Shown in pieces: positions 18,909 through 29,400 of a DNA stretch of 34,174 nt. A program made the position numbers and the translations under genes. The DNA is taken from contig NZ_JAUYGL010000180.1 of NCBI RefSeq assembly GCF_030689745.1, positions 1 through 34,174 on the forward strand, written 5' to 3'. Within the stretch, counting starts at the first letter, position 1. Each line of letters opens with the position of its first letter. The stretch is from Devosia sp. Lineage in GTDB: Bacteria; Pseudomonadota; Alphaproteobacteria; Rhizobiales; Devosiaceae. The notes below the pieces were generated by a model that did no database searches, was not told the DNA's origin, and saw only the letters and a list, made by a program, of their open reading frames with translations.

Positions 18909-19340
18909 CTACCAGTTCACCTGACAAACGCCGCCATGCGGCTTGAACTGCAGACTGCCCGCTGTGTACTCAAAGATTTCCAGCTTCACCCCATTGGGAT
19001 CGCTGGTCCAGGCCTGCCAGGTCCCGTCCACGCCCAGCTTCTTGTCGGTGATCTCGACGCCCTGACCCCGCACATGGGCGAGCAAGCCATCGAGATCCTC
19101 GGTTTCGAGGCAGATATGGTTGATCTGGTTGGTCTCGTCGAATTTGGCACTGGCCTTGCTGAACACCTCGATAAAGGTGCGGCCACCCAGATCGAGATAG
19201 TAGCCGATCCGGTCATCGCCCCGCATGAAGGTGAAGGCGGTCGGGATGCCGAACACGTCGCGGTAAAACGCCTCGGTAGCGTCCAGATCGTGCGCGAAAA
19301 TGCAGGTATGGGCGAGCTGTTTGATCAGGGCTTTGGTCAT
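18909..19340 (-). CDS. VOC family (glyoxalase-like) protein
   Basis: A 143-residue single-domain protein of the vicinal oxygen chelate superfamily, annotated in relatives as lactoylglutathione lyase-like. The paired beta-alpha-beta-beta-beta modules are visible. The expected four metal ligands can be placed at H11 (LAHTCIF), E58 (FIEVF), H75 (INHICLE) and E121 (KLEIFEY), so it is likely a metal-binding enzyme. The substrate is unknown, and dioxygenase or other VOC activities are possible. It stands alone on the - strand between DUF4169 and eno and is divergent from eno. Confidence 0.85.
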   Translation of the reverse strand: MTKALIKQLAHTCIFAHDLDATEAFYRDVFGIPTAFTFMRGDDRIGYYLDLGGRTFIEVFSKASAKFDETNQINHICLETEDLDGLLAHVRGQGVEITDKKLGVDGTWQAWTSDPNGVKLEIFEYTAGSLQFKPHGGVCQVNW

Positions 19341-19507
19341 GCAATTGCTCCGCGAATCTCTTGCTGCAGTGCCGCCAGCCTAACCGACCGAAACAGGTCA
19401 AAAACCGCGATATGTGCCCGAACCATCAATTAAACAGCCATTTTGTGCTGCTGCCCTCTTTTCACTGTCATGGGGGGCGGCTAACACAGGGCCAGTAATC
19501 GAGATAA

Positions 19508-20806
<1,299 letters not shown>

Positions 20807-20829
20807 TTGTCGCAAGACTGAACGACAAG

Positions 20830-20856
20830 GCCCGGCAGTGATGCCGGGCTTTTTTT
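20830..20856 (+). terminator. Intrinsic terminator after eno
   Basis: GCCCGGCA (20830-20837) pairs with TGCCGGGC (20842-20849) around a GTGA tetraloop and is followed by seven T residues. This is a textbook rho-independent terminator. Confidence 0.93.
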
Positions 20857-20924
20857 GCTTGTCTGCGACGTTTGCGTTCGCCGCCCCTTGCTGCCGATCG
20901 TGGAGCCACGCTAATTTGGCCGTC

Positions 20925-21557
20925 ATGTACCAGCTGCCGGCCTTCCGCGAAGACGATCATGCATCTCTCTACGCCTTCATCGGCGCACATCCGCTCGGGC
21001 TGTTGATCTCCGCAGGCGAGGCGGGCCTCTTGGCCAACCCGATCCCGTTTCTTGCCTATGCGCAGGAGGGCGACAAAGGCGTGATGCGCTGCCATTTGTC
21101 GCGCGGCAACACGCAGTGGCACGCGCTGCGCGACGGCGCCGAAACTCTGATCGTGTTCCAGGGCGCCGACGGCTATGTCACCCCGTCCTGGTACAAGTCC
21201 AAGGCCGAGCACGGCAAGGTCGTGCCGACCTGGAACTATGCCGTGGTGCAGGTGCGCGGCACTGCTCGCGTCATGGAGGACCCGGCATGGCTGCACGCCA
21301 ATGTATCGGCCCTGTCGGACGCACACGAACTGGAGCGGCCGCGCCCCTGGTCGGTCAGCGACGCACCAGACGCCTTCATTGCCGGGCAACTACGCGGCAT
21401 TGTCGGGGTCGAGATCGCCGTCAGTACCATTGAGGGCAAGTTCAAGTTCAGCCAGAATCGGGCCGAATCCGATCGAAATGGCGTGGCCGCAGGGCTCGCG
21501 AACGAGGCCGGATCCACCGATCACCTCGCTATGGTCAAGGCCCGCAACGGCCTCTAG
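20925..21557 (+). CDS. PaiB-like FMN-binding negative transcriptional regulator
   Basis: A 210-residue protein of the PaiB family (FMN-binding split-barrel fold), named after a Bacillus regulator of sporulation and protease genes. Signatures are MYQLPAFREDD at the N-terminus, HPLGLLI, a cofactor-site region GADGYVTPSWYKSK (about 82-95), VVPTWNYAVVQVRG (about 102-115), and the C-terminal KFKFSQNRAESDR. ATG 20925 gives the usual family N-terminus, but no good ribosome binding site precedes it; TTG 20916 has GGAG about 10 nt upstream and is a plausible alternative. Whether it regulates transcription here or is a flavin-binding enzyme is unknown. It converges on amn with a 3-bp gap. Confidence 0.85.
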   Translation: MYQLPAFREDDHASLYAFIGAHPLGLLISAGEAGLLANPIPFLAYAQEGDKGVMRCHLSRGNTQWHALRDGAETLIVFQGADGYVTPSWYKSKAEHGKVVPTWNYAVVQVRGTARVMEDPAWLHANVSALSDAHELERPRPWSVSDAPDAFIAGQLRGIVGVEIAVSTIEGKFKFSQNRAESDRNGVAAGLANEAGSTDHLAMVKARNGL

Positions 21558-21560
21558 CGG

Positions 21561-23036
21561 CTACTGGAACGCCGTCTCGGCAAAGCTGCGCAGCTTGCGG
21601 GAGTGCAGCCGCTCTGCCGGCTGGTCGCGCAGGATTTCCATGGCGCGCAGGCCAATCAGAAGATGCCGGTTGATCTGGGTGCGATAGAAATCCGAGGCCA
21701 TGCCGGGCAGCTTGAGCTCGCCATGCAGCGGCTTGTCCGACACACACAGCAGGGTGCCATAGGGCACGCGGAAGCGGAAACCATTGGCGGCAATGGTGGC
21801 GCTCTCCATGTCCAGTGCAACCGCGCGCGACTGACTCAGTCGTTGGGTGATCTCGGTCTGATCGCGCAGTTCCCAGTTGCGATTATCAAACGTCGCCACC
21901 GTGCCGGTACGCATGATCTTTTTGGTTTCGAGCCCCTCGGTCTGGGTGATCTCGTGCACCGCCTGCTCGAGCGCCACCTGCACTTCTGCCAGTGCCGGAA
22001 TCGGCACCGACAGCGGCAGATCGGCGTCGAGCACATGGTCCTCGCGCACATAGGCGTGGGCCAGCACATAATCGCCCAGCTCCTGGGAATTGCGCAGGCC
22101 TGCGCAGTGCCCCAGCATGATCCAGGCATGCGGGCGTAGCACGGCGATATGGTCGGTGATGGTCTTGGCGTTGGATGGGCCGACGCCGATATTGACCATG
22201 GTGATACCACGGCCATTGGGGGCGGTCAGGTGATAGGCCGGCATCTGCGGCGCGCGGGCAGGCGAGGTGCCCGCCACCTTGCCACCGGCCAGGGCATTGT
22301 CGGTCACCACATTGCCCGGCTCGATGAAGCTCTCGTAATGGGTATGGCCATCGGCCAGGTACTGCTTGGCGACGCGGCAGAACTCGTCGATGTAGAAGGC
22401 GTAATTGGTGAAGATGACGAAGTTCTGGAAATGGCTGGCGTCGGTGCCGGTATAGTGGCTCAGCCGGAACAGCGAATAATCCACCCGCGGCGCCGTGAAC
22501 GCGGCCAGCGGATAGGGCCCGCCGCGCGGCGGCACAAAAGTGCCATTGGCGATTTCGTCATCGGTATTGCCCAGGTCGGGCGCGTCGAACACATCGCGCA
22601 GCGGGATATTGAGCGCATTGAGCGCTTCCCCATCGATCCGCTCATTGGCCGGCACGGCGAAATGCAGCGGGATGGGGGTGTCGGATTCCCCGATGTCGAT
22701 GGTGCCGCCGTGATTCTTCAGGATCACCGCAAACTGGTCCTGGAAATAATTGCGAAACAGATCGGGCGCCGTCACCGTCGTGCGATAGATGCCCGGGGTA
22801 TGCAGGAACCCATAGGGCAGGGTGCTTTCGCTGCGGCTATAGCTGGTCGACCGTACCTCGATCTGTGGATAGCAGGCCCGCACCTGGCCCGGTGGCACGA
22901 TGCCCTTGGCCAGCGATGCCAGATGGCTGCGGATGAATCCGGTATTGCGGTGATAGATTTCGGCAAGATAGGCCCACGCCTTCTCGGGGTCGGTGAAGGA
23001 TTGCGTCTCGGCGCGTGGCGGGCTGATCGTGGTCAT
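21561..23036 (-). CDS. amn: AMP nucleosidase
   Basis: Hydrolyses AMP to adenine and ribose 5-phosphate, controlling adenylate pools. The 491-residue protein (family about 480-490) has the N-terminal AMP nucleosidase domain (about 10-170), with HFAVPANERIDG and PRVDYSLFRLSHYTGT, and a C-terminal nucleoside phosphorylase-like domain. The latter contains VNIGVGPSNAKTITDHIAVLRP, the HCAGLRNSQELGDYVLAHAYVREDHVLD stretch and the VALDMESATIAANGFR motif, which holds the ribose-binding Met-Glu. A perfect inverted repeat lies in its 5' leader. It is transcribed away from folD, with about 490 bp between the two starts. Confidence 0.96.
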   Translation of the reverse strand: MTTISPPRAETQSFTDPEKAWAYLAEIYHRNTGFIRSHLASLAKGIVPPGQVRACYPQIEVRSTSYSRSESTLPYGFLHTPGIYRTTVTAPDLFRNYFQDQFAVILKNHGGTIDIGESDTPIPLHFAVPANERIDGEALNALNIPLRDVFDAPDLGNTDDEIANGTFVPPRGGPYPLAAFTAPRVDYSLFRLSHYTGTDASHFQNFVIFTNYAFYIDEFCRVAKQYLADGHTHYESFIEPGNVVTDNALAGGKVAGTSPARAPQMPAYHLTAPNGRGITMVNIGVGPSNAKTITDHIAVLRPHAWIMLGHCAGLRNSQELGDYVLAHAYVREDHVLDADLPLSVPIPALAEVQVALEQAVHEITQTEGLETKKIMRTGTVATFDNRNWELRDQTEITQRLSQSRAVALDMESATIAANGFRFRVPYGTLLCVSDKPLHGELKLPGMASDFYRTQINRHLLIGLRAMEILRDQPAERLHSRKLRSFAETAFQ

Positions 23037-23055
23037 GTTCTTGCTCTTTCATCTC

Positions 23056-23077
23056 GCGGGTTCCGGATTGAACCCGC
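23056..23077 (-). promoter_or_regulatory. Perfect hairpin/dyad in the amn leader
   Basis: GCGGGTTC and GAACCCGC form an exact 8-bp inverted repeat around a 6-nt loop, about 20-40 nt upstream of the amn ATG. It could be an mRNA hairpin or a protein-binding dyad. No T run follows. Confidence 0.45.
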
Positions 23078-23260
23078 TTGGGCGGAATCGCGCCGCATGG
23101 TGTGCAACGTCTAGTCTTTTGTGATGACAGCTTCTCGGCGCCGCTTCAACTGCGGGCGCCTTTCCGGCAGCCCTTCACATCGGAGTGACCAGCACTTTTA
23201 TCGCCGCAATTGGCCACCATCTTGATACCCAGTTCACTGGCATCGCAAACGACCCATGCA

Positions 23261-23373
23261 ACCGGTGAGCGAGGAGTGTTGTGTTGGCCGCTTGTCCCCC
23301 AAGCCCTCAACAGTGCGGTAGACCGGCATTCCCCAGGGCCACCAGAACAGAGATGTTTTGGTGGCCCTTTTTT
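23261..23373 (+). ncRNA. Candidate structured small RNA or folD leader
   Basis: There is no coding frame here, but nested complementary segments occur in order: CCGGT (23262-23266) with ACCGG (23322-23326), TGTTG (23282-23286) with CAACA (23308-23312), and CTTG (23291-23294) with CAAG (23300-23303), the last closing a TCCCC loop. A strong terminator ends the element at 23335-23373. A C-rich loop plus terminator is typical of anti-Shine-Dalgarno small RNAs in Rhizobiales, but it could equally be a cis-acting leader of folD. I do not recognise a known family or a clear promoter. The rest of the 490-bp amn-folD gap shows no gene. Confidence 0.4.
23335..23373 (+). terminator. Strong intrinsic terminator upstream of folD
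   Basis: AGGGCCACCA (23335-23344) pairs with TGGTGGCCCT (23359-23368); an inner AACA/TGTT stem closes on a GAGA loop, and the T run ends at 23373. Its position about 150 nt before folD shows that some transcript ends here. Confidence 0.9.
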
Positions 23374-23382
23374 GTCTGCCAG

Positions 23383-23413
23383 ACCCGAACGCTACCCTCG
23401 GGTTGGGATTTTT
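23383..23413 (+). terminator. Weaker terminator-like hairpin
   Basis: ACCCGA (23383-23388) pairs with TCGGGT (23398-23403), followed by TGGGATTTTTG. It lies just after the strong terminator and could act as a backup. Confidence 0.4.
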
Positions 23414-23525
23414 GTCCGGGCACGGCGATCTCACTCCCATTTTAAGAGCAAAACCATAGACGAGCGCCCCGGCATTTCCTATTGCTGCGGCCAGTTCCAA
23501 TTCTGCTCCCAAAATGAGGCAAGAC

Positions 23526-24428
23526 ATGACGGCCAGCATCATCGACGGTAAGAGCTTTGCCGAGGGTCTGCGCGGTCGCATTGCCGGCCATGTGGAGCGT
23601 CTCAAGAGCGAGCACGGCATCACCCCCGGCCTTGCCGTGGTAATTGTCGGTCATGATCCGGGCAGCCAGGTCTATGTGGCGCAAAAGGCCAAGCAGACCG
23701 TCGCCGTCGGCATGCATTCGGAAAAATACGAACTGGCCGAGACGGTCAGCGAGGCCGAAGTGCTGGCGCTGATCGAAAAGCTCAATGCCGACCCGGCCAT
23801 CCACGGCATTCTCGTCCAACTGCCGGTGCCTGATCATATCGATCCGCAAAAGATCATCCAGACCATCGACCCGGCCAAGGATGTCGATTGCTTCACCCCG
23901 GCCAGCGTCGGCAAGCTGGCCATTGGCCTGCCAGGCCCGGTGTCCTGTACGCCGCTGGGCTGCCTGATGCTGCTGCGCGACCAGTTGGGCGACCTGTCGG
24001 GCCTGCACGCCGTGGTCGTCGGCCGCTCCAATCTGGTCGGCAAGCCGATCGCCCAATTGCTGCTGCGCGAGAACTGCACCGTCACCATCGCTCATTCCCG
24101 AACGCGCGATCTGCCGTCCATCGTCCGTCAGGCCGATATCGTCGTCGCCGCCGTCGGTCGTCCTGAAATGGTCAAGGGCGACTGGATCAAGCCAGGGGCC
24201 ACTGTGATCGATGTCGGCATCAACCGCATCGACGCCCCCGAGCGGGGCGAAGGCAAGACGCGCCTGCTGGGCGACGTGGCCTTTGCCGAAGCCGCAGAGA
24301 TCGCTGGCGCCATCACCCCGGTCCCGGGCGGCGTTGGCCCGATGACCATTGCCTGCCTGCTGGCCAATACCGTCACCACCGCCTCGTTGATCAATGGCCT
24401 GGTGCCCCCGAGCGATTTGACGGCATGA
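23526..24428 (+). CDS. folD: Bifunctional methylene-THF dehydrogenase / methenyl-THF cyclohydrolase
   Basis: Interconverts 5,10-methylene- and 10-formyl-tetrahydrofolate, feeding one-carbon units to purines, formyl-Met and other products. The 300-residue protein has the catalytic Y50 and K54 in the VYVAQKAK motif, the QLPVPDHID loop (about 98-107), and the Rossmann signature [12 protein letters not shown] (about 162-173), ending with [11 protein letters not shown] (about 262-272). ATG 23526 has GAGG 6 nt upstream; an ATG at 23514 is less well placed. Its stop overlaps the DUF1643 gene as ATGA. Upstream lies a terminator-ended structured region. Confidence 0.97.
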   Translation: MTASIIDGKSFAEGLRGRIAGHVERLKSEHGITPGLAVVIVGHDPGSQVYVAQKAKQTVAVGMHSEKYELAETVSEAEVLALIEKLNADPAIHGILVQLPVPDHIDPQKIIQTIDPAKDVDCFTPASVGKLAIGLPGPVSCTPLGCLMLLRDQLGDLSGLHAVVVGRSNLVGKPIAQLLLRENCTVTIAHSRTRDLPSIVRQADIVVAAVGRPEMVKGDWIKPGATVIDVGINRIDAPERGEGKTRLLGDVAFAEAAEIAGAITPVPGGVGPMTIACLLANTVTTASLINGLVPPSDLTA

Positions 24429-24988
24429 ATGCTGCCGCTCACGACCCCGGCGGCAAGGTGCGCCTGGCGCTGATGCCGGGCGTCAAGGGCGATGCCGCGT
24501 TCAGCGCGGATGGGCGCCACCGGCAGATCATGCGCCGCTGGCTGGGCGACAGCTTCCCTGACCGCTACATTCTGTTTATCGGCATGAACCCGTCGACGGC
24601 CGACGCCACGGTCAACGACCCCACCTGTGCCCGTGAATGGAGTTTCGCCCAGCGCGAGGGCTATACGGGCATGGCGAAAGGCAATGTGGGCGACTATCGG
24701 GCGACCCATCCCAAAATGTTGCTGATGCCCGGCATTGTCGCTGTCTCGGAAGCGAACCTGCCCTCCCTGCGGGCGGCCGCGGCGGGCGCTGATCGCGTCG
24801 TATTGTGCCACGGCAAGCTCAACAAGGCTTTGGCGGCCGCCGGGGCGGAACTGGTGCAAACCCTGCGCAATGACGGGATCAAGCTGTGGTGCTTTGGCAC
24901 CAATGCCGACGGCTCCCCCAAACACCCACTCTATCTGCGCGCCGACACGCAACTGGTGCCATTTCCGTCCGTGGACGCCGCCCGCTAG
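24425..24988 (+). CDS. DUF1643 family protein
   Basis: A 187-residue protein of the DUF1643 family, function unknown. The hallmark [17 protein letters not shown] is at about 52-68 and is followed by a YRATHPK motif, an [13 protein letters not shown] segment and a C-terminal [18 protein letters not shown] block, which together suggest a compact alpha/beta fold with a conserved Asn/Asp/His set. It overlaps the folD stop by 4 nt (ATGA), so it is probably translated with folD. Its stop codon lies within the start of a palindromic intergenic element. Confidence 0.85.
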   Translation: MNAAAHDPGGKVRLALMPGVKGDAAFSADGRHRQIMRRWLGDSFPDRYILFIGMNPSTADATVNDPTCAREWSFAQREGYTGMAKGNVGDYRATHPKMLLMPGIVAVSEANLPSLRAAAAGADRVVLCHGKLNKALAAAGAELVQTLRNDGIKLWCFGTNADGSPKHPLYLRADTQLVPFPSVDAAR

Positions 24989-25074
24989 AGCAATTCACCG
25001 TTGCGCTGAAATGCTGAATTGCCCCAGGTCTTTGATTGGTCGCGCTGGCGCCACTTTTGCTGAAAACGCTCTAG
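24985..25074. repeat. Palindromic intergenic element with CTAGAGC / GCTCTAG ends
   Basis: The element starts CTAGAGC (24985-24991) and ends GCTCTAG (25068-25074), exact inverted repeats. Inside is a second perfect pair, GCAATTCA (24990-24997) and TGAATTGC (25015-25022). This resembles the GAGCAATTC-type interspersed palindromic repeats common in Rhizobiales intergenic regions. It lies between two convergent genes and its ends supply the TAG stop of each (24986-24988 on +, 25073-25071 on -). It may fold in both transcripts and aid termination. Confidence 0.65.
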
Positions 25075-26015
25075 AGCCGGCTGCGCCCGTTAAGCTTGAC
25101 TTCGATGACCGGCAGTATCTGCTCGACGGCCGCGCGCCCCGCGGCAATCGACTCGGCTGCCCGGTGAAAATCCATCAGGCCGATCTCGGCCACCCGTGGC
25201 GCCACCATGGCATGCGGTGGCTCGCCGGCCAGCCGCGAGCGGGTGATGTGATCCTGCATGATGTCGATGGCATTGGTCAGCAAGTCGAAATAGCCCGGCG
25301 TGTTGCTGCCGGCGCCGAAAAAGTTCAGCGACGACATCTGCTCCCGCACCGACGCCGGAATGGACGCTATCAAGGCCAAAATGCCTTCGGGCTTGGCCGC
25401 TTCGCCGGCTTGCTCAGCCTCATCGGGCAGTACATCGGGCTCAATCACCAGCCGGCGTCCCAGCAGGTCCTCATTCAGATTGACCGCAATGATGAAATCG
25501 GCGCCCATCGCCCGGCAGACCGAGACAGGCACCGGGTTGACCAGACCCCCATCCGACAGCCAGCGCCCGTCGATCTTGGTGGGGCTGAACACGCCCGGCA
25601 TGCCGATCGAGGCCCGCACAGCGGTGGCCAGCGGCCCCGACTGCAGCCAGATCTCGCGCCCCGTGCTGATATCGGTCGCCACCGCGGTGAACGGCAGTTT
25701 GAGGTCTTCGATGTTCTCGGGCAGGCCCATGCCGGTGAGCCATTTGACGATGTGCACGCCGTCCACCAGACCACCGCCCAGCAGGCCGACATCAACCATG
25801 GCCGCCACCGAACGCCAGTCAGCGCCCATGGCCCAGTCGCGCAAGGCCTCCAGCCGTCCACTGGCATAGACCGACCCGACCAGGGCGCCCATCGAGGTGC
25901 CGCAGACAATGTCAGGTTTGATGCCGGCTTCCAGCAGGGCATCGATCACGCCGATATGGGCCCAGCCCCGCGCTGCGCCGCTACCCAGCGCCAAGGCAAT
26001 GGATGGTTTGGCCAT
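25071..26015 (-). CDS. Patatin-like phospholipase (RssA-type)
   Basis: A 314-residue serine acyl hydrolase of the patatin family, similar in plan to RssA. The oxyanion-hole region is LGSGAARGWAHIGV (10-23), the nucleophile S41 sits in CGTSMG (GxSxG), and the catalytic D155 in DGGLVNPVPV, giving the Ser-Asp dyad. No signal peptide or membrane helix is evident, so it is likely cytoplasmic. It is the last gene of the metH run, 63 bp after the short COG0523-like gene, with GGGAG 7 nt before its ATG. The lipid substrate is unknown. Confidence 0.93.
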   Translation of the reverse strand: MAKPSIALALGSGAARGWAHIGVIDALLEAGIKPDIVCGTSMGALVGSVYASGRLEALRDWAMGADWRSVAAMVDVGLLGGGLVDGVHIVKWLTGMGLPENIEDLKLPFTAVATDISTGREIWLQSGPLATAVRASIGMPGVFSPTKIDGRWLSDGGLVNPVPVSVCRAMGADFIIAVNLNEDLLGRRLVIEPDVLPDEAEQAGEAAKPEGILALIASIPASVREQMSSLNFFGAGSNTPGYFDLLTNAIDIMQDHITRSRLAGEPPHAMVAPRVAEIGLMDFHRAAESIAAGRAAVEQILPVIEVKLNGRSRL

Positions 26016-26078
26016 AATTGATCTCCCGACACGGTTTGGCGCACGATAGGCGACGACCCAGGTCGGGGGAAGGGACCT

Positions 26079-26429
26079 TCAGGCCACGTCCGCCAGATAG
26101 AACAGCCGGGCCACCGTGTGGTCACGCAGTGCCTGCGCCGGCAATTTGCCGGTCAGCGCCGCCACTACCGCGGTCGGATCTGCCACCGCGCTGGCATCGA
26201 CGATCACCTGCGTGAATGCCGGCCGCGTAACGCGCTTGACCTCTTCGAGCATATCAAACAGCCGGGCCCTTACATCGGAGTGCGCTGCGCAGGCCACGCA
26301 GTGCTGCCCATCGGCATGGCCATGCCCGCTATTGGCGGGCAGGCGGAGCAGGGCGGTATTGGGGCCAAGCGCCAGCAATTGCCCGGCTTGCGTGACCATA
26401 ACCACGGGTATGGGGTCGACCTTGGCCAC
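26079..26429 (-). CDS. Short CobW/COG0523-like protein lacking the P-loop
   Basis: A 116-residue protein. Residues 35-85 recall the middle of CobW/COG0523 metallochaperone GTPases: a His/Cys cluster GHGHADGQHCVAC (35-47), a DVRARLFDMLEEVK helix, and VIVDASAVADPTAV (75-88), which corresponds to the family's E-x-SGxAxP motif. The N-terminal GxxGxGK nucleotide-binding loop and the C-terminal domain are absent, so GTPase activity is unlikely. The start is GTG 26429, only 3 bp after the metH stop, suggesting co-expression. A metal-handling role for MetH is an inference from context; it could also be a remnant. Confidence 0.65.
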   Translation of the reverse strand: MAKVDPIPVVMVTQAGQLLALGPNTALLRLPANSGHGHADGQHCVACAAHSDVRARLFDMLEEVKRVTRPAFTQVIVDASAVADPTAVVAALTGKLPAQALRDHTVARLFYLADVA

Positions 26430-26432
26430 GCG

Positions 26433-29400
26433 CTACTCCGCTGCCACAATCGCCGGGCCGGGAATGTAGTTCAGGATCGGGCCCAGCCAACGCTCGACAT
26501 CTTCCAGCTTCATGCCTTTGCGCGCGGCATAGTCGAGCACCTGATCCCGCTCCACCTTGGCAACGCCGAAATAATAGGCGTCTGGGTGGCTCATATAGAT
26601 CCCCGAGACCGACGATCCGGGCCACATGGCGTAGCTTTCGGTCAGCGTCACGCCCACCGTCTGTTCGGCATCAAGCAGGCGGAACAGCGTGGTCTTTTCG
26701 GTATGGTCAGGCTGCGCCGGATAGCCGGGCGCCGGGCGGATGCCCCGATAGGGCTCGGCAGCCAGTTCTTCGGGCGTGAAGGCCTCGTCAGCCCCATAGC
26801 TCCAGAATTCCTTGCGCACGCGCTCGTGCAGTGCTTCGGCCAGCGCTTCGGCGAAACGGTCGGCCAGCGCCTTGACCAGAATGGACGAATAGTCGTCATT
26901 GGCCCGCTCGAAGCGCTCGGCAATCGCCACCTCCTCGATGCCGGCCGTCACCACGAAGGCGCCGATATAGTCCGGTACGCCGGCAGGACCGACGAAATCA
27001 GCCAGCGCCATATGGGCCTTGCCATCGCGCTTACTCAACTGCTGGCGCAGGGTGAACAGGGTCGCCAACTCGTCGGTGCGGCCCTCATCCTTGTACAGGC
27101 GTATGTCGTCACCGACGGCATTGGCGGGCCAGAAACCGGCCACGGCGCGCGGCACAAACCACTTTTCCTCGATGATCTGCTTGAGCATGGCCTGGGCATC
27201 GTCGAACAATTGCCGCGCTGCCTCGCCCTGTCGTTCATCCTGCAGGATCGCCGGATAGCGACCCTTGAGCTCCCAGGTCTGGAAGAAGGGAGTCCAGTCG
27301 ATATATTCCGCCAGCGTTTCCAGCTTGAAGTCTTTCAGCACCCTGGTGCCGAGAAAACTCGGCTTGGGTGGGGTGTATCCGCTCCAGTCGGGCGTGAAGG
27401 CGTTGGCGCGGGCGGTCGCCAGCGGCACCCGCTTTTTCTCGCTCTCGGCCCGCTCGTGCGCCGCTGCCGCCTTGGCATATTGCTCCTTGATGTCGGCGAT
27501 GAAGCTGACCTTGGTCTCGGGCGACAGCAGATTGCCCACCACGCCCACGGCCCTGCTGGCGTCGTTGACATGCACGGTCTGGCCGCGATCATAGCGCGGG
27601 TGGATCTTGACCGCCGTGTGCACGCGGCTGGTGGTGGCGCCGCCGATCAGCAGCGGAATGTCAAAGCCCTCGCGCTCCATCTCGGCTGCCACATGCACCA
27701 TCTCGTCCAGCGACGGGGTGATCAGCCCGGACAGCCCGATAATGTCGACATTCTCATCCTTGGCCGTCTGCAATATCTTGGCCACTGGCACCATGACGCC
27801 CAGATCGATGATCTCGTAATTATTGCAGCTGAGCACGACGCCGACGATGTTCTTGCCGATGTCATGCACATCGCCCTTTACCGTCGCCATCAGAATCTTG
27901 CCGGCGCTCCTGCGGCCGGTGGCATTGCCGTCGGCATTCTTCTCGGCTTCCATATAGGGCAGCAGCAGCGCCACCGCCTGCTTCATCACCCGCGCCGATT
28001 TGACCACCTGGGGCAGGAACATCTTGCCCGAGCCGAACAGGTCACCAACAATGCCCATGCCGGCCATGAGCGGGCCTTCGATGACATGAAGCGGCCGCTC
28101 GGCCTTCTGCCGCGCCTCTTCGGTATCGGCATCGATATATTCGGTGATGCCATTGATCAGGGCGTGGGCAATCCGGTCCTCGACCGGTTTCTCGCGCCAG
28201 CTCAGATCCTTGGCTGCGGCTTCCTTGCCGGCTACGCCCCGATAGCGCTCGGCAATTTCCAGCAGGCGATCGGTGGCGTCGTCGCGCCGATTGAGGATCA
28301 CGTCTTCACAGGCGTCGCGCAGTTCGGGGTCGATCGACTCATAGACCGCCAATTGCCCGGCATTGACGATGCCCATGTCCATGCCGTTCTGGATGGCATA
28401 GTACAGGAACACCGCGTGCATGGCCTCGCGCACCGGCTCATTGCCGCGGAACGAGAAGCTCAGGTTCGAGATGCCGCCCGAAATATGCACATGGGGCAGG
28501 GTGTCGGTGATCTGCTTGGTCGCCTCGATGAAGGCAACGCCATAGCCATTGTGCTCCTCAATGCCGGTCGCCACGGCGAACACATTGGGGTCGAACACGA
28601 TGTCTTCGGGCGGAAAACCGACCTCTTCGGTGAGCAACTGGTAGGCACGGGTGCAGATGGCGACCTTGCGCTCGATGGTATCGGCCTGGCCCTGCTCGTC
28701 AAACGCCATCACCACGACTGCGGCGCCATAGGCGCGCACCAGCCGGGCGTAATGCAGGAAGGCTTCTTCGCCTTCCTTCATCGAAATGGAATTGACCAGC
28801 GCCTTGCCCTGCACGCATTTCAGGCCCGCCTCGATGACATCCCATTTGGAGCTGTCGATCATCAGCGGCACTTTGGCAATGTCGGGCTCGGCTGCCAGCA
28901 GGTTGAGATAGTCGATCATCACCTGTTTGGAGTCGATCAGCCCTTCATCCATGTTGATGTCGATGATCTGGGCGCCATTGGCCACCTGATCGCGCGCCAC
29001 TTCGAGCGCGGCATGATAGTCGCCGGCGGTGATCAGCTTGCGGAAGCGCGCCGAGCCGGTGACATTGGTGCGCTCCCCAACGTTCACGAACGGAATTTCC
29101 GGGGTCAGCGTGAACGCCTCAAGGCCCGACAATCGCAGCTGGCGCTTGATCTCCGGCACCACGCGTGGCGCGTATTTGCTGGCCATTTGCGCGATGGCGC
29201 GAATATGGTCGGGCGTCGAACCGCAGCAACCGCCCACGATATTGAGCAAGCCGTCGTTGGCAAACTGCTCCAGCTGCGACGTCATCAGTTCGGGCGTCTC
29301 GTCATAGCCGCCAAATTCATTGGGCAGGCCGGCATTGGGATAGGCGCAGATCAGCGTATCGGCCACCGCCGACAGTTCGGCAATATGCTCGCGCATCAGA

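Noticed and set aside
23056-23077. tRNA T-arm look-alike (GGGTTCAATCC on the - strand)
   Set aside because: The stem is 8 bp with a 6-nt loop, and no acceptor, D or anticodon arms surround it.
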